From Melastoma dodecandrum (Eukaryota > Streptophyta > Magnoliopsida > Myrtales > Melastomataceae): a DNA stretch of 64,000 bases. The stretch spans positions 992,001 to 1,056,000 of the forward strand of contig JARUPY010000189.1 in the NCBI GenBank assembly GCA_029817715.1. Direction: 5' to 3'. Positions 56,221-64,000 of this stretch are shown piece by piece. A model generated the notes under the pieces. That model worked only from the letters and a program-made list of their open reading frames with translations. It was not told the origin of the DNA and did no database searches. Both the position numbers and the translations under genes were made by a program. Numbering within the stretch: position 1 is the stretch's first letter; each line of letters opens with the position of its first letter.

Positions 56221-58613
56221 ATGCCGCAATCTTCCTCCTCCTCCTTCACGGTCTTCCGCACAGTAGTTCTGCTTATGGTTCTCGCACCAGCACTGTCTGC
56301 GTCGAACAACGATGTCTCGCTACTTTCCAAGTGGTTCCCCCTCCACCCGCCCCCTGCATTTCTCTCCCGCGTTTTTTTCTTATTATGGCGTTTCTTACCT
56401 TTAACTGGTGGTGTAGCCTCGAGGGTGAGCAGAGGACACAGAAGAGTTACGGGAACTCTTCGATGGCAGCTGACTCGACCAGGTTAGTAGTAATGCTGGG
56501 GACGAGTGATACGTCGGAGGGGAAGCCTTAGTCTCGTGTCAACGTTGAGATCTTGGGGGTGATGCAGGGAGAGCGGCCGGAGGGATGGGCACGCTTACGA
56601 TGATCCGGAGCAAGTGGCATCAATGGTGGATATGTGAGTAATGCCCATTTACCCGCTTCCAATGCTTTCTTAATCCAGTGTGATTTTAAAAAAAGAAAAC
56701 ACTAAACTAGTAACTCTTGTTTTTTGTCACGCCCTCCTCACGTGACCCTGTCTTTGATTAACCTAAACTGAATGATCTGTGATTAACATACCCTTTACAA
56801 ATCCCATGTTTCCTGACAAAGAAAGGGAATCTAAATCTGGCCACTCGACGTTAGTGTTAGCTTCAGACCATGTTGTCCTGATCCCTGTTCTACATTTCTC
56901 CGGCTTAAACCTTAATCCAGTTTTGTTTGCTTGGATCCACTCGGGACATTCACGTGGAGAAAAGTTAGGAAGTACATGGGAACTGGTTGGTATTTTTCAA
57001 TGATCTGAATCAAAGGAACCCATGCTTTTTGTTCTTTCAATACTGTCCGATTCAGATCCACCGACAGCAAAAGCAAATAGTCACAAACAAGTCTGTCACC
57101 GACGAATATTTACCATTTCATTCCAAACATTGTTATCAAATTTCATATTTCTTTTCTTTCATATGAAAGACATAATAATGGAATGACCCACATTCGATTC
57201 CACCCCCCACACCAACATTTATGTTGACAGCATTAAATGCAGTTTGCGCCATTTGTATCCTTAGGATGGTGAAAGAAAAATAATTAGAATTTGATATGGA
57301 AATGATTTAATTTGGGTAATGTTGACGGAGCCTTCCTAGGAGCATCAAGAATAGCACGGAGAGGAGGGATCTTGGTTACTTCTCTTGCGCGACCGGGAAC
57401 CCCATCGACGACTGCTGGCGGTGCGACCCCAGGTGGTACCTCAGGAGGAAGCGGCTAGCGGATTGCGCCATCGGGTTCGGCCGCAATGCAGTTGGAGGAA
57501 GGGACGGGAGGTTCTACGTGGTGTCTGACCCCGGGGACGACGACCCTGTGAACCCTCGCCCGGGCACACTGCGGCACGCGGTGATCCAGGACCGGCCTCT
57601 GTGGATCGTGTTCAAGCGGGATATGGTGATCACGCTCAAGGAGGAGCTGATCATGAACAGCTTCAAGACGATCGACGGGCGGGGCGCCAACGTGCACATT
57701 GCGAATGGAGCGTGCATCACGGTTCAGTTCGTGACGAACATCATAATCCATGGCGTGCACATCCACGACTGCAAGCCCACTGGGAATGCGATGGTGAGGA
57801 GCTCGCCGTCGCATTACGGGTGGAGGTCAATGGCTGATGGGGACGGGATATCGATCTTTGGGTCAAGCCACATATGGATCGATCACAACTCGCTGAGCAA
57901 TTGCGCTGACGGGCTGATCGATGCGGTCATGGCGTCGACAGCGATCACCATCACCAACAACTACTTCACCCATCACAATGAGGTAATAAACACTTTTTCT
58001 TCCTAATCAAATCATGGGTAATTAACCACTAATCATGATCTTAATCGCCATGACATTGACCACAGGCGATGCTGTTAGGACACAGTGATTCATATGTAAG
58101 AGACAAGATCATGCAAGTCACCATAGCCTATAATCACTTTGGTGAAGGCCTTATCCAGAGGATGCCCAGGTACCAAAATTTTATTCTAAATTATTTGTCT
58201 AGATTAATTATGTTTAGTTGTGCGAATTACTAAATTATTTTCGCAGGTGTAGGCATGGGTACTTCCATGTGGTGAACAATGACTACACTCATTGGGAGAT
58301 GTATGCGATCGGCGGCAGCGCCAACCCGACCATCAACAGCCAGGGGAACCGGTACCTTGCCCCTAACAACCGCTTTGCCAAGGAGGTGACGAAGAGGGTC
58401 GACACATGGTCCGGCATCTGGAAGGGATGGAACTGGAGGTCGGAGGGCGACCTCATGCTTAATGGCGCGTTCTTCACCCCGTCAGGCAGAGGGGCCACTG
58501 CTAACTACGCAAGGGCGTCCAGCCTCGGGGCCATGCCATCCTCGTTGGTGGGAACGATCACGTCTGCTGCGGGGGCTCTCGGCTGCCGCAGGGGGGTGAG
58601 TTGTTGGCGATGA
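56221..58613 (+). CDS. Pectate lyase (polysaccharide lyase family 1)
   Basis: Six exons, 56221-56330, 56417-56482, 56568-56633, 57340-57982, 58066-58169 and 58247-58613, give a 451-aa secreted protein. Residues 1-27 form a signal peptide ([14 protein letters not shown]). The variable pro-region ends at [12 protein letters not shown], across the 56633/57340 junction, after which the conserved block [19 protein letters not shown] starts. PL1 signatures include [25 protein letters not shown], the calcium-site region [22 protein letters not shown], and [20 protein letters not shown] with the catalytic Arg region. The enzyme cleaves de-esterified homogalacturonan in the cell wall by beta-elimination. 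Exons 1-3 are short and were placed by frame and splice sites alone, so they are less certain. The closest relatives by memory are At3g07010 and At5g48900. Confidence 0.9.
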
Positions 58614-59017
58614 TACATACCTGTATGCTAAAAAGTTTTAGTAAGATCTCGAATCAAAAAAATATATACTATGATAATGCAATTGAGGCAAATACTTTTG
58701 TAATAAAACTTGATGATCTCGAGATTCCATGCATGAGAATTTTTCAAAACAGCAGACCAGACCAGACCAGACCACACATTAGCTCTAGATAATTTAGCCA
58801 AGATTCCGTACGAGGGAGTCTTATTTTTCGTTCGTCCCCTCCCTTTCAAGGATAACTTATTGCTCCTTTTCCGTTGAACTGTCCCATCACATGAATAATA
58901 TTTTTAACCTCAATTCAACTTTCAGCCTCTGAATGGCGATTTAGGAATATATGGATGGCCTATGAACCGGTTTCTGGATTTGGACTCATCGTACTAACCC
59001 GATATTAGCTTCCTGGA

Positions 59018-59336
59018 GCAAACCATAGAAGATTTTGCCCCACCAGATAAAGACTGGCCTACCAAAAGAGATGCTGCCATTGCAATTACTGCCAAAAGAC
59101 TATTGTCTGAGGGAGGGGATAGTTTGAAGAAAAATGGTAGTTTCTCGAGGTGGATGTCAAAAGAACTTGATGATGTCGTGGATCTGGGGAGTCAGCCTAC
59201 AACTGGTTTATCATGGAGTGCCATTCAATCTGAGAACGTTGCTGAGGAACCATCACCGAATCCCTCTATATTCCAAGACCAGCTTTTCAGTTGCCTATTC
59301 TTCCAAGTGGGCCTACACAGACTCTGAGATTTAGGT
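59018..59336 (+). pseudogene. CAMTA transcription factor fragment
   Basis: The frame reading KDWPTKRDAAIAITAKRLL then SLKKNGSFSRWMSKELDDVV and IFQDQLFS resembles the middle of calmodulin-binding transcription activators (the stretch between the CG-1 and TIG domains, typically L-K-K-.-D-S-F-S-R-W-M-S-K-E-L). A one-base shift near 59290 moves the end (VAYSSKWAYTDSE) to another frame. CG-1, ankyrin and IQ parts are absent. It is an isolated piece, ending about 150 bp from an LTR/primer-site boundary at 59489-59503. Confidence 0.75.
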
Positions 59337-59488
59337 CATAAGTGAGTCTATTTGTGTATTTACCGTCTTAGTTTACTTAATAATTTATAACTTTTAAATA
59401 GTCATTTCATGTCACGGGTGAGCATACTATTCCGCTCATTCGACCTGACACGTATCATATTCAACCTTATTACTCCTTTTTAACCTGG

Positions 59489-59500
59489 GCTCTGATACCA
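59489..59500 (-). other. Initiator-Met tRNA primer-binding site beside an LTR start
   Basis: GCTCTGATACCA is the 3' end of plant initiator tRNA-Met. Two bases later TGTGAAGG begins, as an LTR would (TG...). An LTR of a minus-strand element therefore probably starts at 59503. Its other end and partner were not found. Confidence 0.6.
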
Positions 59501-60380
59501 ACTGTGAAGGTCCCCTTTTCTGTACAAATTTTTCAGAAAATATTATTATAGTTGACTAGTCAACTTTAGCAGAAATGCAAATATCATTTTTCTACCCGTG
59601 AATGTCACAGTTTCCCAAATCCCAGACTTTTCTATACTCCAAATCCCTTCTACTTTACTCTGCAACACTGAAAGATATTTCCCCAAATGAGGTCAGCAAC
59701 TAATGCTGAGTACGCCTCACCTCGTGAACTCACGCGAAATAGTGTGACACCTAGACTTATCCTAACGTGTACAATTTTGAAAAATATTTTCCATGCATCG
59801 ACTCAACCAATCGGAATCAATCACATAACATATAACAGTTCCATTTATACTGCTCAAATCACAACAATCATATAAATTGCATATTCTCAACACGATGAAT
59901 CAATATAGAGAAGTAGATATATCAAAAGGTAAAGATATTCGCAATTTAATAAACAAATCAGTAAACAAAGCGACCACCTTGGGACGCCCTCCAGCATATC
60001 TACACTCCCACAAGGTGCTAGGACCACCATAGTGCGTCCCCACCAACTCCTCCAGGAGCGCCCGGGTAACGGCAGCAGGTAACGACCGTGGGTGGCGTTA
60101 CCTCCCCGCTCTCCTCCGACATCACAGCCGAGTATGCACCACAGTGCTAGTGGGATCGACCTTCACTCATGCGAAACCAGTCGGATAAACACAACAAGAC
60201 ATCACCAAACTCATCATCCGAAACGACAATCGCATTTTAAGAATCATTTCCGGACTTATCCACTGCACAAGAACCATCCATTTCAGCACGACAACACATA
60301 TATGCAATGGCCTTGTTCCACACAACTGTTGAGAAGGACGCATTGTCGCTGGTCAGCCTTATGCAAATCCACATTTGCAA

Positions 60381-62363
60381 TCATGCCCCTTCGACTGGCC
60401 AACATTTCTCCCTGTCTAGGCTACTCGAAGCATTCTTCCTCAACATCCCAGAGGTATTCATATTTTGCACCTTACCTTGGCCTTTGTGATTACTCGAGAT
60501 TGGAGTTCTCGAGGAAGAACTCCCTTTGCTTAAAAGAGTGTTCCTCACAGCTTGTCTCACAAGCGTGTTCCTAGCTTGTTGCTTACGCTCACTCGAGTTA
60601 AGGTTTTCGAACTTAGGCGAGGGATTCGTTCTTGCGGATGCACTCCCATTGTTGAAAGGAGTCGTCTTCACGAATATCGGCTTCTGGTTCATCCTCCTCG
60701 ATGTTTCTCGACATCGTGCACGAGATTACACACGTTTTCAAAACTCCAGTAATGTTGTAACTCGACCTACTCGGCAAATTTGGGTTGCAATAACCTGATA
60801 TAACGAGCAATCATCTCCTCCAAGGGCTCAGTGATATCACAATATAATATCAGCTCTCGAAATCTTGGGTATACTCAGAAACACTCGAGGATTGCTAATG
60901 TATAGTGTTACATTTAAGAAATAAATCTTGTCGATACTGCTCAGGTATGAATCGCTTCTTCATCGCTTTTCATTTTATCCTATGAGCGAATCTTTTCCTT
61001 GCCCTCTCGATACGTTGCTGGTTCACATTCTCCCACCATAGATTAGCGTACGTGCGTAGTCGAGCGGCTGCCAACTTTACTTGTCTATGCTCAAGAATCT
61101 CATCATACACGAATACTTTCTCAATGGCATGCAACCAGTAGCGAAACTCCTCGAGATCTGATTCTCCCTCGAACTCGGGAATGTCCACTTGCACATTAAC
61201 AGATCGTGCGGGTTGACGTTCTCGAGTTTGACTCTTGGGACTCACCTCATCCGGAGTTGGTCTCCTAGGATCTCCTCGTTCCCATATCCATCCATAAAAG
61301 GATTTTCTTCGCGTTTTTTCAATCGCTTGTAAGCAATGTGACCTTTGTCGCGGTCAAATAAATTTTTTGAGTTCAACTTCTCTCGAGCGTAAGTAGAACC
61401 AATCCTTCCCGATTTGAAATTTAATATTAAACAGTCATCTATAAGGGTACTTGAGTGACTCTGCTGACCTCTCGACTGGAAAGGACTTCCAAATTGTACT
61501 AAGGTCTCCCCTCAGCAAGCGTACTCCATTTCCTTCTACTGAGGTGACACAGTCGACCTCGAATGTTCCGATGAAATCGGGTAACTCGATAAAGGGGGTT
61601 TCACCCATCTTCCACGACTTGAAGTTAGCTTGTTTAGCGAAAGCCACTACCGTCGGACACTTAATCTGCTGGTGACATTCCATCGGAAATTCGAGTATTA
61701 ATTCTTCTCGAGTCACTTCTTCCTACTCCTCAATACTTTCAGAATCCCAAATCGGACATGAATCCTCTTTGAAGTTTTCTCCATTATCAAGACAAGCCTC
61801 AACTTCTTGATTCTGAATAGTCATCTTTCGAGCTATCTCTTCTTGGCAAAGATCTATTGGGGTGGCTATCGACTCTTCTCGAACCTCTCCACTCCAGGGG
61901 CTCTCTTTGTCATCACCTTCAAAAGCAAAAAGGGGATTGAATAATATCTCATCTATGCAATTGTGCGCATAACAAGTGTTCTCTCGAACAAGGTATGCAT
62001 CCTCTTCAACTGGACAGTCGAACAGAGGGTTCTCGATAAACTTGTCTGGAGATTCGAATGGAGATTCAACCGATAGCGTCTTTTGTCGTTCATCGGTTCT
62101 CAAATTCTAAAGTTGACATCTAATATCATCAATACGCTGTTCAAGTCGAGCAACGCGCAACATATACTTCAGATCCGTAATTTTCTCCTCCAACGTCATC
62201 CCACGTCGGAATCTATTCGCCATTACTTCCACTGTACGCTCAACAACAGCCTTGCGTTTACAAACAATCCAGTGCTCAACACAACTTGCGCTCTCAACAA
62301 TCCAGTGCTCAATACAACCACCGTGCGCTTTCAAACAACCCAGCATGCTTCAACAACAGTGCG
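60381..62363 (-). pseudogene. Degenerate Ty3/gypsy gag remnant
   Basis: Minus-strand pieces include MANRFRRGMTLEEKITDL near 62220, acidic fragments at 61723-62103, VDIPEFEGESDLEEFRYWLH at 60970-61245 (a classic gypsy Gag start) and KLAAARLRTYANLWWENV in the same frame. Further Gag sequence and a basic tail run down to about 60381. Stops and shifts interrupt it many times. No protease or polymerase is present. Confidence 0.75.
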
Positions 62364-63118
62364 CTCTGATACCAACTGATGCGCCACCAGCTACGGAAAC
62401 AGGAAAAGATAACGATGACATCGAAATGGATCGCACGAACGAACAAAACGAACGACGTAAATGAAAAGGATAAAACACGGACCGCCGCTGGATACAGCCG
62501 AATCACTACAGGACTACCACGAGGGTTGAACACCAAACAACCAGATACATAAACACCACCGATTATGGGAACGCTTGGATAAAATCTCGTCATGCTTAGA
62601 ATCCACCAAACGATAAGAGAAGTTGCGCAAAGTTCATGCAAGAACTTGACGGCTGCCAAATTTGGGTAAATATTCAAAGGGTTCTGTCTAAACCTAAATA
62701 CAAGAGTCCTATTTATAGAGAACAAAAAATGGACAAACCTAACTCCTCATTAAGCCCAAAATGGTAAAGACCAAAAAACTAATTCAAAACAAGTCCAAAA
62801 AGTAAATATAAGGTAATTGGGCCTGACGTCGGCTGGCCTGACTAGAAGTCTTCTCGAGCTCGCCTTCTCGAGCTTCCCTTGAGCAAGTGGAAGCTACCAT
62901 CGAGACGGACATCGTCCTCCTATTCGCGAGATGGACCTTGCTCTCATGATTTCGAGACCGTTCTCGAGATGATCTGTGTTCTTCTCGAGTTGAAGACTCA
63001 ACTCGAGCGAGCTCTTCAATATCGTCAAGGTAGTCTCCATCTCGATCTCGACTTGGCCAACTATCATCACATTCATTCGAGGGATATTAGCGTCCTTTAG
63101 GGTTCCTTTCTCGATCAA
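62363..63118 (-). repeat. Primer site and probable 5' LTR of the gag remnant
   Basis: GCTCTGATACCA at 62363-62374 is an initiator-Met primer site, followed by TGATGCGCC at 62377 as an LTR start. The far end is not clear; I place it near 63110. The right part (62850-63060) is packed with TCTCGAG-type words. A second LTR copy is not in the window. Confidence 0.5.
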
Positions 63119-63280
63119 TCATACAATTGCAATAAAGATAATCCCACCTCCATCTGCTTCAAATAGAGTATCTAAAGTTGGTCCCGATAACGCATCATTG
63201 CATTGAATAGAAAGTGCCTCTCCATTGCCAGTTGATTTTGGAGTGGATCTTGTTGGGCTTGTATGTTGTGCTTGGGAGTG

Positions 63281-63415
63281 GGCCAGCCCGGGATTTTCTA
63301 CATTGCCCAACTCAATGGCGGCTTCTTTGTAGTTGGGTTTCCTTCCGAAACTCCTCCCATAGAAGACGCAGATCCTATTGAACCTGGAGATGGAGGAGGA
63401 GCCCTTCCTCACCAC
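63281..63415 (-). pseudogene. LOG (cytokinin-activating hydrolase) first-exon fragment
   Basis: The minus-strand frame from 63415 reads SRFNRICVFYGRSFGRKPNY then KEAAIELGN. This matches the start of LONELY GUY proteins, which typically read S-R-F-K-R-I-C-V-F-C-G-S-S. The usual CGSS is changed to YGRS. The next family segment (the GGGSVGLMG region) is absent, so this is a detached and altered first exon, not a working gene. Confidence 0.75.
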
Positions 63416-63507
63416 TTCCCTTTGCCGCCGTGCTTTGTGATATTTCTTCTTTTCTTTGTTCAGTGAGGTGGGGGAAAATGATAACGAGGGCTCGGCCTTC
63501 GTTTGTA

Positions 63508-63534
63508 ACTTATTATTATTATTATTATTATTAT
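63508..63534. repeat. (TTA)n microsatellite
   Basis: About eight TTA/ATT units in the AT-rich spacer right of the LOG fragment. The remaining bases to 64000 show no gene. Confidence 0.9.
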
Positions 63535-64000
63535 AGTTAGTTTCTTACTTCAATTAACTTAGATGTTATACTTGGGTCCATTTATTAATTCTCATATTGG
63601 AATCCTCAATGTCGAATGCGAACAAGATCGTTGTCTGAACTCGATTAGTTTAAGTTAGGGCGTCCCCTTTCCCGCGTGACATAGTCACACACAATCGAAT
63701 CCAAGCTGTCGATCACGTCTCGCTCATAACAGCGGTCAACTACGAGAATACTAGTCTTTCATGTCCACGTCGGATTTTGACTAAGTCCAAGTTTGACTCA
63801 CCTTTTTTATTCGAAATTACACCCAATCATCATATATTATAAAAAAAATTTACGGGTCTTTAAGACGGAATGAAGGCTAGTGACCATGATTTGTTGTTTC
63901 TGTCGTAACGGCATTGGCATGGGAAACGGGGAAGCGGTTGGTGATCTTTGAAGGCGGAAGTTGCTCCTCTGCAAGCCATGAAAGTTAGGATTAAAGTCAA

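Overview
This window is nuclear DNA of a flowering plant, most likely a eudicot. It has spliced genes with GT/AG introns, a nuclear tRNA gene, AT-rich intergenic DNA with microsatellites, and Ty3/gypsy LTR retrotransposons of Athila type. The proteins match a conserved plant gene set. The exact species cannot be read from the sequence; a rosid is a reasonable guess, no more.

Layout from left to right: a broken DUF4220/DUF594 gene (1-0.9 kb); tRNA-Ser (1.16 kb); a BTB/POZ-NPH3 gene (minus, 1.4-3.6 kb); about 5.8 kb without a recognisable gene; a KRP-type CDK inhibitor (minus, 9.4-11.3 kb) transcribed away from a PPPDE/DeSI isopeptidase gene (plus, 12.9-14.15 kb); an EamA/SLC35F-type transporter (minus, 14.4-25.0 kb) whose last intron holds a complete 9.16-kb Athila-like element; a PBL/RLCK-VII kinase (minus, 25.5-27.2 kb); a 17-exon EMB1974-like NHL-repeat gene (plus, 28.0-34.1 kb); a CLE41/44-type gene encoding the TDIF peptide (minus, 35.4-35.7 kb); the nucleolar GTPase NSN1 (plus, 38.8-41.5 kb); a decayed second Athila-like element (41.85-46.16 kb) directly against a headless VAMP72 R-SNARE remnant (46.3-47.5 kb); an SDI1-like TPR gene (minus, 47.9-49.2 kb); an ALBA RNA-binding protein with an RGG tail (minus, 50.1-52.0 kb); an intronless F-box/kelch gene (minus, 53.1-54.2 kb); a six-exon pectate lyase (plus, 56.2-58.6 kb); and a right end of debris (CAMTA fragment, LTR/gag remnants, LOG first-exon fragment).

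The genes do not form a pathway. From memory, their closest Arabidopsis relatives fall in three collinear neighbourhoods (At3g07010-07090, At5g48800-48900, At3g24760-24770). The window therefore looks like one ancestral block whose genes were shared out among duplicated Arabidopsis segments. Exon boundaries were worked out by eye from reading-frame continuity, GT/AG sites and family resemblance; every spliced model below keeps a single open frame to its stop. No database search was run.
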